Assembly (NCBI GenBank): GCA_003993805.1
Contig: RSEF01000017.1
Location: 9,355,569 to 9,419,568, forward strand
Direction: 5' to 3'
Source: Himantopus leucocephalus
Lineage: Eukaryota > Chordata > Aves > Charadriiformes > Recurvirostridae
Length of the DNA stretch: 64,000 bases
Each line of letters starts with the position of its first letter. Positions within the stretch are counted from its first letter, which is position 1. The notes under the pieces are model-generated. The model saw only the letters and a list, made by a program, of their open reading frames with translations. It had not been told where the DNA came from and searched no databases. Shown one piece after another: positions 21,451 to 31,910 of the stretch. The translations under genes and the position numbers were made by a program.

Positions 21451-22759
21451 GGTCTAAGATACATCGCTCACCTGAGCCTCCCGTGTGTGGTCTTAGTTCA
21501 GGGTTTTCACAAACATCATTAGCAATCCACCAGCGAGTTCGGCAGCAACCCACAGCCAAAGCTGCCACCTCCTCTTCAATTCCCCAGGGTGGGAAAGCAC
21601 CCTCAGCAGCTGGGAAATGCATAGGTGGCCTGCGCTGGCTCCGCGCTGGGGATACGGTGGTAAGGGATGCTGAGGAGGGGTTTCTCCCTCGCCCGCAGCA
21701 CTCAGCTCAACCTCAGCAGGTTGGCCGAGCACAAAGCTGTCCCCTCGGATGGCTGGGTAGCAGCTCCCTGCCAAGCCCATCGCCTTCCCGGTGGCTTACT
21801 GGGAAGCCGAGGTGGCTGCAGGAGAAGGGGCGGCTGCCCTGCGGTACCAAGGGCTGGGCATCTTACCCCTCCAGCTGGACCTGGAAGCCCTCAGCACAAG
21901 GACAAGGCTTCAGACCCCGCTGCTGGCATCTCCCCGGGCAGCGCTGGAGCTGGCTGGGCTCCCCACACCGCCATGAGCCCCCACACCCCAGAGCTATGGG
22001 ATGGCTCTGCATGGTCTGAGGCTTGCTGGGCAGAGTCCAGCTCACCCAGGGGCTGGCTGGGTATCACATACCAGCAGCTCAGCGCCCCCCCAAATCTCTG
22101 TGCAGCCAGGCAGCTCGAGCCTCCCTTCGGGCTGTCCGCCCCAGAACACCCCCACAGCGGAGCCCTGGGCTTGCGTTCACTTGCCTTTCAGCTCTGGTGG
22201 GACGCGGGTTATTAGAGGGGATGGTTTATTGACGGGTGGGGCTGGTTATAGTTGGAGGTTTGTCTACCCACTCCCTTTGATTCCCCAACTCATCTCTTTA
22301 CCCCATCTCCTCTCCTTACACCTCTGTGGAATTTAACTCCATCCTTTCCTCCAACATGGCATCTCATCCTCCTGTAAACCAGGCTTGCACTAGGGAAGAT
22401 GCTTAAACCCTCAAAGGTGGTGTGGGCTGTATGTTCATTTACTGACCCAGCAGCAACCCTGGTGAGCTGGTCCCAAGATGGACACTGCTCCTGAGCTACT
22501 TTTTAAAAATACACAGGCAGACTAGTACATGGGGTAGCAGAGGCAAGAGGGCTCCTTGTGCATCTCCTGCCCGAATCCTGCATCTGCCATGACCAGGCTG
22601 CCACCACTGCCCTGGTGAAACACTCACCACCGCTCTTCTGCTCCTGGCTGCCCATGGCCATGGAAAATTTCAGAGTATTAATTCTTTAGGGGATTGATCC
22701 TAATGGCGCTGGAACTGGCTCATGGCTCCGAAAGTTACCAGCAGGGAGAACACAGTCTG
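21451..22759. other. unique DNA, no gene seen
   Basis: GC-rich to about 22210, with frames near 200 codons on the plus strand and others on the minus strand, then balanced sequence. No exon or repeat was recognised. Confidence 0.45.
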
Positions 22760-23520
22760 AGACATCCATGCACGTGGTGGGACCGTCTAAACTTTATTTA
22801 ATTTGGAGGCGGCGCAAAAAAGTGACGACACCCCGACAAGTGCCACGAGCCAGGACTGTGTGTGCACAGGAGGACATCTCCACGCTCACCGTTTGAGTAA
22901 TATCAGAGATAAAAATCCCATTGGCATGACCTAGGAAGGAGCTGTCAGCCTCCAGCTCTGCACTGAGGAGATTAGCCCAGTGAGTGTGTGTTTGCTTTCT
23001 TTGCCTTAAAGCACGCAAAAGCCCAACAAAACAGACTTTGTTTACTGCTCGTCCTGTAAACCGCTTAGGCAGTCGGAGATGAGCTGAAAGCTTAGACAAG
23101 CTGCAGAGTTACAGCCAGATGTGGTCTCGAATGGCTGAGTTAGGCACCTCTGAAACCTGAGGTTTATTAATGAAGGTGCCCGCTGAACCATAACAAGCTG
23201 TTGTAATTACCTCCGCCACAGCATCCCCTGCTCCTGGCAGAGGGTGGATGGGTTCTGCCGCTGCGGCCCCGCTGCGAGCGCCCAGCCGAGCGGACATGGC
23301 ATCTTGTGGAGGTGAGTAAATATGTTAAGGTCATTCCCCACGATGACAGGTCTACAGCTCCATTGGATGGCTGGGGAGAGATAACAAACCAACAGGGGTC
23401 ACCACCGATAAGAGATGAAAAGGCTCTAGAGGCGAGGAATAATTATGTGTGAAGGGCGATGTTTTCCTCCCAATGACAAGCTCTTTGTCAGAGCCCTCCA
23501 GGGCCAAGGATGCTCTGCCG
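22760..23520. promoter_or_regulatory. candidate conserved non-coding element cluster, about 760 bp
   Basis: An extended AT-leaning, repeat-free block interrupted by a GC-rich insert at 23220-23300. Motifs include CTTTATTTAATTTGG near 22791, GGTTTATTAATGAAGG near 23160, GTTGTAATTACC near 23200 and GGAATAATTATG near 23436. A strong donor-like GAGGTGAGTAAAT lies at about 23308-23320 after an ATG in the GC-rich insert, but no gene was built on it. One of the longest enhancer-like stretches here. Confidence 0.38.
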
Positions 23521-24079
23521 AGGGACCGGCCGTGGCCGGACAGCACTGAGCTGTGTCTCTGCAGGGTGAACACCAGGCAGGAGGCTCATCTCCTGCAGCC
23601 CACATAGTCCCTTCCCAGTTCAGACCAGTGCGAGTAGCAGAGAGAAGGGGTCCTCTCCTCCCAGAGCCTCCCCCATCACATCTCCATAGTTTGATCCCAA
23701 CGCCCACCCACAGACAAGCTCCATCCCACGCGGGAAGCAATGCCGGACTGTGCTGCGGTGTGAGCAGCTGAAGCTGCACACAATCAAGAGCCCACAGCAG
23801 AAGGGGTGGAAAAGCCACCACAGCTGAGGACCAGAGAGGAGTCTACAGCAGGCCACCAGGCTAATGGCAACCAGGAAGACCAAGGAAGGTGAAGCACGGC
23901 ATCCACGAGGCAGGGGGACCGCAGCGCCTCTGCAGGGGACCGGGTGACCCTCCCCAGCAGGAGCAGGGATGTGTCCTCCTCCTCCTTCCCCGAAGCGCAG
24001 CCCTCATGGATGCAAGTCAACGCCTTGCCAAGGAAACACTCGCTGGGAGCTTTTCACACCTGGTTTTGTCTCTTGAAGT
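23521..24079. other. unique DNA, no gene seen
   Basis: Balanced to GC-rich sequence. Overlapping frames up to 131 codons on the minus strand show no domain. Confidence 0.45.
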
Positions 24080-24430
24080 TTCACACCAATGAATAACTGT
24101 GACCTCAGGAGGGGAGTGCATCAGCTATATTTCCCAAATATCAGCAAATTGTGTGAGAGAAAGAGATATGCTAAGGGGGCAGACTGCTCAAACCATTACC
24201 ATCCTTCTTAGTACCACTTAGCTGAACCGTTAAAAAGATCCAGGGCTCCCAAAGACAATTAAGCTCAAGGGAAGCCATAAATCTCAATAAACATCAGGCC
24301 AAGTTTTCTTCACTGCTTGAAACAACAGATATAATTTCATTGGTTACTGAGCTCATGCTCCCAAAGGGATTTCAGATAAAAAGCCACTTATTCAAAACAC
24401 CAAACCCAGGCTTCTCCCGTCTCTCAGGCT
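24080..24430. promoter_or_regulatory. candidate conserved non-coding element
   Basis: AT-rich repeat-free block with GCTATATTTCCCAAATATC near 24125, ACAATTAAGCTC near 24257 and ATAAATCTCAATAAACATC near 24278. The sharp right edge falls at about 24410. The role is inferred. Confidence 0.33.
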
Positions 24431-25690
24431 ACCGAGGGGTCAGATTTCCCAGCATGGGAACATGTGCCCCGCGGTCTGCAGAGGTGGCGCTTGACTGGAG
24501 AAAACCTTTGCAGATTTATGATGTCTGCAGCACGGCACTGCGACCTGCCACCAGGGTCAGGCGGCCAGCACCTGCCTGCGAAGGTGGCCCTTCCCGATGG
24601 GAGGCATCCACCCGGCAGGAGAGGACCCGGCTGCTGGAGACAGCCCTCCAACCTCAGCTGTTGTGGTGGGCAAGCCAGGAGGCAGGGCGTGGAACTGGTG
24701 GAGATGGACCTCTGCTCTGGGTCTGTGTGCATGTTCCCAAGGGCCAAGGTCCTGCATGGCCAAGACTGGAGGGAGCATCACCTGTATCTCAAAGCTGGGA
24801 GCCACCCTTGCATCATTGTCTCCAACGTACTTGAGGAGCCTAAACAGGCAACGTGGAGGACATCAGCTCTCCTTCTTGTCCCAGGAGCAACCTGGCAGCT
24901 GGCCCTTGTGGCATTTACCCAGCCTGTGACCAGCCTACTCTGTCCACGTGTTGTCCATTGCTGAGATCAGAGCGTTTCCCAGTGCAAACCCCATGCCAAG
25001 GAAGCACACACCAGCCTGAATTCCGCACGCCAGCCTTGCAGGGTTTTTTTTCCTGGCAGGTTTTGCATTTGCAGGGCTGGGGCCCTGGTTTTGACAGCTC
25101 TCTGCAAGGTCGCTCCATTCGCCAAGTGCCGCTTCCTTGTGCTTTGATTTAAGTTCTTGCATGCTTCTTGTATTGATTTCTCTCAGATGTATTTTATGGG
25201 GAATAAGCACTCAAACCAGAAGGCCAAGACCTCCTGCGTTGTGCACAGCATAGTAATGGATGAGCTCCTTCTCACGCTCACTCCCTCGCTCTCCCTCCCC
25301 TTCTCCCCACTTCTCTCACCTTTTATTTAATCCACTTCCAAACGCACCGGGGTGAAGGATGGCAAATGCACAAACACATGACGTTTCTCTGCTCTGGATA
25401 CTTAACTGGATGAGCCAAGCAGGGGATGGCTTCTGGAGAGCTGCATTTAGATGTGAGTAGAAAGACTTCTCCCAGCTGTTGTCAGGAGCTTCGGCTGCAA
25501 AAGTACTTCCCAGCTGGCAGAGGTGATGGCAGCCACCCGCCGGCTCTGGGCACCCCGAGCCCCAGGAGGAGGGCAGCAGCCCGGAGCTGCACACTCAGGG
25601 CTCTCCTCCCCACTCAGCTTCTGAAGCCCTGAGGATTCATCCAGCGTCTGCCTCTGGGGTCTCCTTGGCCACCGGGAAGCGCTTTGAGAG
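24431..25690. other. unique DNA, no gene seen
   Basis: Mostly GC-rich; 25130-25230 is AT-leaning and could be a small element. Frames up to 166 codons overlap on both strands. A T-tract with TTTGCAG near 25046-25072 resembles an acceptor but has no convincing exon after it. Confidence 0.42.
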
Positions 25691-25835
25691 CCTCAGAAAG
25701 CATTAAGAAGCGCATTCAGTTTTTACTCATGATAAACACACCTCATCATTGTTTAGAGCCTAAAAGCTGAAGATAGTAGAACCAACTCAAACCGAGACTT
25801 TTTTCCCCAAGCTATACTCATCTTCACAATCCAGA
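25691..25835. promoter_or_regulatory. candidate short conserved non-coding element
   Basis: AT-rich island with AAGCATTAAGAAGCGCATTC near 25697 and CTCATGATAAACACACC near 25726. Unique sequence; role inferred. Confidence 0.25.
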
Positions 25836-27039
25836 AGTGCTGCTGTAAGATGGTAGGGATTTTGTCCTCACCCTTGTTTTGCTGTCCGTGCAGTCTATCT
25901 GGGGCCAAACACATCCGCAGAGCCCAGGGAAGGCTTTTCTGCCGGCTGCAAACCTTCTGACCTCAGAAGAAGAAGTGGAGACGTGTGGGGTCTCGGGGGA
26001 CTGCCTGATCTATCAAGGTTTCCAGCCCAGTGGTTTATCAGCATCCAAGACGTGCGCTCTGGGTTTGCTGCATCCAGCCCAGCTAGAGGTGACCTTGGCC
26101 CTGCATTGCTGATGCTCTAGTTAAACCGCACACCTCGAAGAGACCTAAAGTAAGTCTCCATCCGAAACAGCAGCATGTTGCAGGGAACAAAACCTCAACG
26201 GACCCGAGGGATGTTTTTTCCTGTATTGGTAAACAAGCTGTGATGTCTAGTGCTAGCATGAGGTTTCCCAAAATCCTGAATCCAGACTGCTGGAATAATG
26301 ACACTGTCGTAAAAATGAGGAATCCAAAAACCCCGTGTAATATATTTTCATCTGAGGATGTAAGCCTAGCTAAGGAGTCAGAATTTGGAAGGCAGCCCTC
26401 CCTCTGTACACAGGAGGAATAAAAACATTATTATTGTTTTTCCCAGTGAACTGCAAAGCCTGTTTTTAAGTGAAACCTGAGCTTCCCATCTCATCACGTG
26501 CTTCCAGGAGCTAGAGCTTTCAGAAGACCAAATACTTTGAAACTCTGGATAAGACCATTAGAGTTGCTTAATTTCCTTTATGTCCATCTGTTTCAGTTCA
26601 GCTCAGTTGCTTCTGTCCCAGACAAGACATTTGGCTCTTCTAAATAAATCTTATAGCCCATTTGGATTAAAGACTTTCTGATGCAGTCTCTGAATATAAT
26701 CCCTCTGATTTGCATCTCAAAGAAATTGAGTTAAAACCAAGCGAGAACCATACACAGAGTGCTTGGAATTGCTGGGGTATGTGAACCACTCACGAGGTCC
26801 CATATGGATAATAGTGCTTTTGTTTTTAATTTATCATGAACTCCCGCGTTCCTATGGCTGTGGTCGCACCCGGCACACTCCGGGGCTCTCAAAGCAGGCA
26901 GGGTGAAAACGTAATTGACTGGTTTTGCTGCTGTCCGAGGCTTGAGTCTTGCACCCGAGAAACTGAGAACGCTGCAGAGAAAAGTGTGAGACGCACTTCG
27001 GAAGTCTGGGGCAACAAATGCCACCGCGGCGATAGCGGA
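25836..27039. other. AT-leaning unique DNA with possible regulatory patches
   Basis: A perfect ATTTGCAT octamer lies at 26708-26715 within an AT-rich patch (26500-26860). Another AT-rich patch lies at 26220-26460. No repeat family or exon was recognised. The patches may be conserved elements, with lower certainty than the blocks listed separately. Confidence 0.35.
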
Positions 27040-27200
27040 GGATGAATGACAAATAACATCCGAGCTCAAGCAGGTTCAGTGTTATTCTGCTCATTAGCTC
27101 TTAATAGGTATTTTTCACATCAAGGGAGATCTGAGAGCCTTTGCTCAGATGACGGTGCAGCACATTGATCATCCGAAGAGGCAGCGCTTGCAGGGGGCTT
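27040..27200. promoter_or_regulatory. candidate conserved non-coding element
   Basis: Contains AATGACAAATAACATCC near 27044 and TGCTCATTAGCTCTTAATAG near 27089. AT-rich and repeat-free between GC-richer flanks. The role is inferred. Confidence 0.28.
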
Positions 27201-27837
27201 CATGGCGCTTTCCCAAGGCTGCTCAGCGCCCGTCACTGGAAACGTTATCTCATTTTTTTGCAGGAGAGCCTGGGTCACGGGACGCTGGGGTGCTATTCCT
27301 GGCGGTGACGCAGCCGCCTTCCTTCCCAGGCAAATGCTTTTACCCTTTCCGTGTCCCAGGGTACCTGTCTGTGAAACACGCCTTGCGAAACGGTTGAAAC
27401 ATGCTCTGAGATTCCCCAGATAAGAGGCTCCGTTGGAGGGTTACTGCTGTCATGGTTGTGGCAGCAGCCCAGGTGCTCCCTAACTGCAGTACGTGCGGTG
27501 GATGTCCCACCAATTCTTTTTACAAGCATTTTTAAGAAGGTGGAGGCACTTGTGCTGCTAAAGCATGGGAACAGCCACTTCCCATTTTCTCACCTTCAGA
27601 GCAGTAAAATCCTGAAAAAAGAGAAAACTTCAATAATAATTTTTAAAAAAGTGAGAAATTTAAAAAAAAAAACTCGCTCCACCACCAGTGCTGCCCATTG
27701 CGTAGCTGTGCTCCAGCTGGTGTGGGATTCAAAGAGGGGGTTCCTGAGCCAGCAGAGCCCATCGTAGCCTCCTTCGGTAACATAATCATGAGAGGAATGG
27801 ACACGCACTCATTGGCAAACTTCCAAACATCCTCCCA
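27201..27837. other. unique DNA, no gene seen
   Basis: GC-rich to 27500, then an A/T-rich low-complexity patch at 27605-27675. A good acceptor-like T7GCAG ends at 27263, but the following 41-nt segment ends at a weak donor. Confidence 0.4.
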
Positions 27838-27990
27838 AAGTATTATTACCTCCTCTGTATGACGGGAAACTGAGTCACAGAGCAGGTAGGTGGTTTGGGT
27901 ATCAGCCCTATGGCTTACAGGGTTACATTAGAGGATTAGATCCGCAGCACACAGAGGGGTACAGGCAGGAATCCCAGCCGCTAGGGCACA
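27838..27990 (+). mobile_element. MIR-type SINE relic
   Basis: TATTATTACC, then GGGAAACTGAGTCACAGAGC, then after a gap CACACAGAGG and CAGGAATCCCAGCC, follow in order the conserved core and 3' part of the mammalian-wide interspersed repeat (MIR/CORE-SINE) consensus as I recall it. The copy is heavily diverged with indels, as expected for an insertion that predates birds. Such relics are rare in avian genomes. Confidence 0.6.
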
Positions 27991-28239
27991 GCAGACACCC
28001 ACGCTCCTGATAATGATAATAATTAATTATGGGGGAGGAAGAAGGGACAGAGCAGAACTGCCCCAGCCTGAACCCTTACCCAGAAAAACCTCATTTTCTC
28101 CGGGTGAGAAGAGCCTCAGTTGTTTACCACTGAGGAGCAAAGGCTAGAGACAAGCTGGACGCAGGACCCACCATCGCTCCCTTCCCCTCTGCCATTGCCT
28201 TGGCTCCAGATGAAGCAGCTCCAGAGACATTACAGAGAC
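27991..28239. other. unique DNA, nothing recognised
   Basis: Short spacer with an AT patch near 28010-28030 (AATGATAATAATTAATTATG), which may belong to the next element cluster. Confidence 0.4.
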
Positions 28240-28560
28240 ATTAAAAGCCAAATTCATTTCCACGGCTGAAACCAACTACCCGTAATATAGTATCTTTTGC
28301 AGCTGTGGTTCAGCGTGGCACCTGAGAGCTGTGAGGTTAATGACACAGGGCTGTCAGCAGCCTTAATTATATTCCCATTTTTCCAGCCCCTGATTAGCTT
28401 TAGAGCTCATCTGGTGTCAGAAATTTGGTGCCTAAGCTTTGACAAAAGTGTTTCATTATTACTTAATAAACGGGCAAAAAGGAAGGACACGTCTTTAAGC
28501 TCTGGCTTGTAAAAGCTTCCGGGTTTTTTAGTTATTTTTGATTTAACCTCACAAAAGCTC
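28240..28560. promoter_or_regulatory. candidate conserved non-coding element
   Basis: AT-rich repeat-free block with CCTTAATTATATTCCC near 28361, CCTGATTAGC near 28388 and TTCATTATTACTTAATAAAC near 28452. No coding frame was supported. The role is inferred. Confidence 0.33.
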
Positions 28561-28729
28561 CCCTGCCTCAGCTGCTTTGGGCTGACCCGGCTCTCAGTGC
28601 CCATCCAGGAACCCCTGCGCAGAGGTGCCGGCCGGGCTCACGCTCCCACCACCTCCAAACCTGCCTCCAGTTCCCCCATAAACATGCCCTGTTCAGCTGG
28701 GAGCCTGCTGCTCCCTGTCAGCTGACGGC
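28561..28729. other. GC-rich spacer, nothing recognised
   Basis: Short GC-rich single-copy sequence between two AT-rich blocks. Confidence 0.5.
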
Positions 28730-28990
28730 CAATTAATAAGGATCACTTATTACTCTTATATCACCTCTAAAGTGAGCCAGGTGTTTGCAGGAGAAAAAAA
28801 AAAGGGGGGGGGTTAGATTTAAAAATAATAATAATAAAAGCACAAGCTTCAAATCAAAAGCTCCAAATAGCTTAAAATCTAAAGCAGAGCTTAGGTTCTT
28901 CTTGAGATTCAATTTCCTCCAGTCCTCAGTGAAGTTAATTAGCTTGAATATTAATAAAAATGGTGAGAAGGAGCCTGGTATCTTTTGGCT
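28730..28990. promoter_or_regulatory. candidate non-coding element with low-complexity insert
   Basis: Begins with CCAATTAATAAGGATCAC near 28729. An A-run then G-run occupies 28792-28811, and an AAT trinucleotide run 28822-28839. AT-rich unique sequence continues to about 28970. The role is inferred. Confidence 0.28.
28792..28839. repeat. poly-A/poly-G junction plus (AAT)n run
   Basis: About eleven A are followed directly by nine G, then a short (ATA)n tract. Homopolymer lengths here are unreliable. Confidence 0.8.
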
Positions 28991-29092
28991 CCTTCTCCAA
29001 AAGCACAGCAAACCCCATGCTCCATCCCAAACCTCGCCGTGACCGATGAACCGCCAGCAGCTCCCTGCTCTTGCTCAAACCCCCAAAGGCAG

Positions 29093-29166
29093 GTCAGTAC
29101 CCAATTCCCGGTGACTTCCCCCAAAACTTTTGTGGCTCTCAACCTTTGTCTTTTTTCCTTTTGCAG
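29093..29166 (+). other. possible 74-bp mini-intron with short flanking frames
   Basis: A CAG|GTCAGT donor at 29093 and a strong acceptor at 29166 (long T/C tract ending TTTTGCAG) enclose 74 bp. Downstream the frame reads EIPGVKSGQKITKYCTCA then TAG at 29221-29223. It joins in phase to a plus-strand frame running from about 28985 to 29092. The joined product would be a short Pro/Ser/Cys-rich protein unlike anything I recognise. Probably chance, or part of a non-coding transcript. Confidence 0.13.
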
Positions 29167-29223
29167 GAAATTCCTGGAGTGAAATCGGGGCAGAAAATCA
29201 CAAAATATTGTACTTGTGCTTAG

Positions 29224-30499
29224 GACTTCAGTAGCTGGCACTGCCCAGATGGCTGGATGAGATTTTTAAAACCATTGGGTGGCTCTTCACCATCATGAGT
29301 TGGATGCTCTCTTCCACCTGACCCTGTGGTCAGCCCCCAAAATCCCTCCTGTATTTTTGGGCATCCATAGCAACATTTTCCCTGTTTCTGTGAAGTCGGG
29401 ACAGGGCCTGCTCAGAGGAGGAGTCACGTGTGGTCAGATTTATGGCGCAGGTTTCTTGCTAGTCACTTTTTGGGCTTGCCCATTTTCATGGCGGTTGCTT
29501 GAGACGAAGGACGTTCTCGAGGACTTTATCCTTGACCTGTGATCAGTTGGAAACCACGGAAGTTTCCAGCAACTTCAACCACTTAATGTTTAACTTCTGT
29601 GGTAGCTTCTGGAGACTGATATGATATAATTTTGGCTTTGCAAAGACAACTTGGCTCTGAGGAGCTGACTGCAAATCATTAGCAGGACTGTTCTCACCCT
29701 GGTTCTTCGCTTCTTAATTGCCAAGCAGAGCGGCATGAAACATTCATAGCAAAAAGCTGCAACCGCGTGAAATTTGCTTCATTTGAAGTTCGGTTCCGGC
29801 AGAGCAGCGGGTGATGGAAACCAGGTTGATGTTAACAGAGCCACTTCCAGTGTCTCCAGTGGTGACAGGGCTGGAGTTTGGCTCAGAAGTCTTCCAGAGT
29901 CCGGAGATGGACAAGGAACAACAATCGCTTTTAATTAATGGCCTCAGTTCAGGAGGAAGCATCTGAGCAGGTGGGGTGGGATATTCTCGGCACAGCCCCC
30001 ACTGCCGTGTGTGGTGCTCTGCCTGTATCTGTCATAGCTCCATAGGCTGAGTGCACAAATATGGGGACCACCAGAAGGGGACCACCACAGGGAAGGTTGG
30101 TGACTTCTGTGTGTCCAGCTTTTAAATCATTCCTATGTCCAGGAACACCTGAAACCACTGAAAATAATCCACCTCCTTCCACTTCCCTCCCACCTGAAGA
30201 AAATATTGTTTGCTTTGGGGGGAAACCAGCTGGAGCAGAAATGATCTTCCTCAGCCTCGCAAGGGAAGCTGACACGGGGTCTCGTGATGTCCCACTCCGA
30301 GGTGGCCGAACCCATGGCGGGTCCCTCTGAGTGGGGAAGGACTTTGGTCCAGCCACCTCCCAGCGAGGCGCTGGTAACACCAGCCCTGCCACGCCAAAAC
30401 CAGCCCGTCCCCATCCCGTTTCCAGGGCCGGGTAAACGAAGGGCAAATACCAAGGTTGGCGGCAGTGCCATCGCGCTGCTCGTTCCATCGAACCCACCC
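29224..30499. other. unique DNA, no gene seen
   Basis: Balanced sequence, GC-rich at 30250-30500. An AT-leaning patch at 29580-29770 may be element-like. Frames up to 182 codons are open on the minus strand at 29949-30497 but overlap open plus-strand frames and show no domain. Confidence 0.42.
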
Positions 30500-30760
30500 A
30501 GGCTAATAACAGTATTAATTACTGCACGCGGCCCCTTCTTCCCACTGTAAATCTCTATTAGCAATAAACTGGAAGGGCCATAAAAGGGAGTTTACAATGA
30601 ACCCACAAGGCGATACGTGTCTGAATCCGTGGCTTTGTTGCAGCTGGCAATAAAGCCGTCTTTTATTATAGCATATACCCTGCCCTCGAGATAACGTACA
30701 AGGCCCAGGACTCCTCGAAGAATTGATGCAAAGCCATTTGTTGCACTTTGATTTGCTGCA
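30500..30760. promoter_or_regulatory. candidate enhancer with CAATAAA/CCATAAA sites
   Basis: AT-rich repeat-free block with AACAGTATTAATTACTGC near 30507. GCAATAAA occurs at 30561-30568 and 30647-30654, and CCATAAAA at 30578-30585; these are cores bound by posterior HOX and Cdx factors (family knowledge). TCTTTTATTATAGCATATA follows near 30659. Motifs are seen directly; enhancer activity is inference. Confidence 0.4.
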
Positions 30761-31185
30761 GAGCCATGCGGAGGTGGGAAAGCGGAGGGATCCGGCTAAC
30801 AGGCTCTAGTTGTTCCCTCGATCCCAGCCTGACACTGAATCACCGCAGTGTGCGGCGCTGCGGAGTAATAGCCTCTGTAATTTTACATCGTAAATGTTAC
30901 TCTGCCCTGCAGGGGGGAAACTCGAGTCAACATTAAAAAAAAANAGTTTGAGCTTGATTAAGAAACACAAGGAAATCTCTCATACGAGAAGGCAGTTCTC
31001 GGGTAGCAAAAGGTTGTGGCGGTGCAATGGGTGGGGGTTAATATTTAAGCTGCTGTTTTTGTTTATAGTAGTCAGGAGCAGATAATACTGAATATCCTAG
31101 AAATAGGCACAGATCCACCCAGGGGCACAAGGTCCAAGACTGGAAGAGGTTTGTCAGCTTCAAAGTCCCAGGCAGGTTGGTTCAA
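30761..31185. other. unique DNA with one N in an A-run
   Basis: An ambiguous base at 30944 lies inside a poly-A run (30935-30945). AT-leaning sequence continues to 31080. No gene was seen. Confidence 0.45.
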
Positions 31186-31305
31186 AAAGAGAAAAAAAGA
31201 AGGAAAAAGAAACAAAAAACAAAAAAACCCAAACAAACAAAAAAAAAACCCAAACCAAGTCAAAACAAACAAAAAAAAGACCAAAACAAACACAAGCAAG
31301 GAAAG
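31186..31305. repeat. A-rich low-complexity tract (AAAC/AAAG units)
   Basis: About 120 bp of A runs broken by C, G and CCC. It translates to Lys/Gln/Asn/Pro-rich peptides on the plus strand and Phe/Leu/Val-rich peptides on the minus strand, which explains the hydrophobic minus-strand frames. Confidence 0.85.
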
Positions 31306-31569
31306 ATTGATATTTGCAACTTATGGGACATGAGAGAACCGGCCAGCCCAGCACACTGGTCCCAGTAAAGCTGTCCCGCTCTCCGCTTGCCTCCGTGGCA
31401 TGCGGGAAACTTTGCTTTGCTGAAAGGCAAATGTCACGGCTGCTCAGCATCGCTGGTCAGCACGCTGCTGACCCTCCAGCCCGCTCCTGGTCCCAGGCTG
31501 GGGTGCATTCAAGCCCTAAAAAAAGGACCTGTAGTCCTCGGGCTTGCAAGAGCCTTTGAGAGGCAACAA
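31306..31569. other. unique GC-leaning DNA, nothing recognised
   Basis: Short spacer; overlapping short frames only. Confidence 0.5.
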
Positions 31570-31910
31570 CATGCTCATTAATTCAAGCTCAGTCGAAGGC
31601 TGCTGTAGACACCGGTATGAAATCATCGGTTTTATTTAGTTCAGTGGTTAGGTATGATTGTTCTGAACTGCGATTCAACCCTGTTCTCTTATATATCTCG
31701 CAGTGTTAAAAGTAACAAGTCTATCACCTCTGGAGCCATTTCTCTGTCATTCGTAGCCTTGCTGGAGCTGCAGTGTTTAGCTGGAGGGCTTCATCTCTTT
31801 TAGACAGCCACCTGTCAATTATCTGTCTCCTCCATAAATAAAATAAACGGCTGGTGACTTTTTTTATATCTATAAAAAGTAGCTCTCCCTCCGTGTTTGC
31901 AGTAAAGCTG
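31570..31910. promoter_or_regulatory. candidate conserved non-coding element, about 340 bp
   Basis: AT-rich repeat-free block. TGCTCATTAATTCAAGC lies near 31571. A TALE/HOX-type composite CACCTGTCAATTATCTGTC at about 31809-31827 carries two TGTC/TGACA-type cores around AATTA. TCCATAAATAAAATAAAC lies near 31831. Stops are dense. The role is inferred. Confidence 0.4.

Noticed and set aside
21411..22019. 202-codon plus-strand frame
   Set aside because: Other plus and minus frames are open over the same interval; composition is Pro/Ser/Trp-rich without a domain.
25073..25107. Possible short exon after TTTGCAG
   Set aside because: The donor GTCGCT is poor and the open segment is too short to judge.
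27264..27304. Possible 41-nt exon after T7GCAG
   Set aside because: The acceptor is good but the donor (GTGACG) is weak and the peptide is not coding-like.
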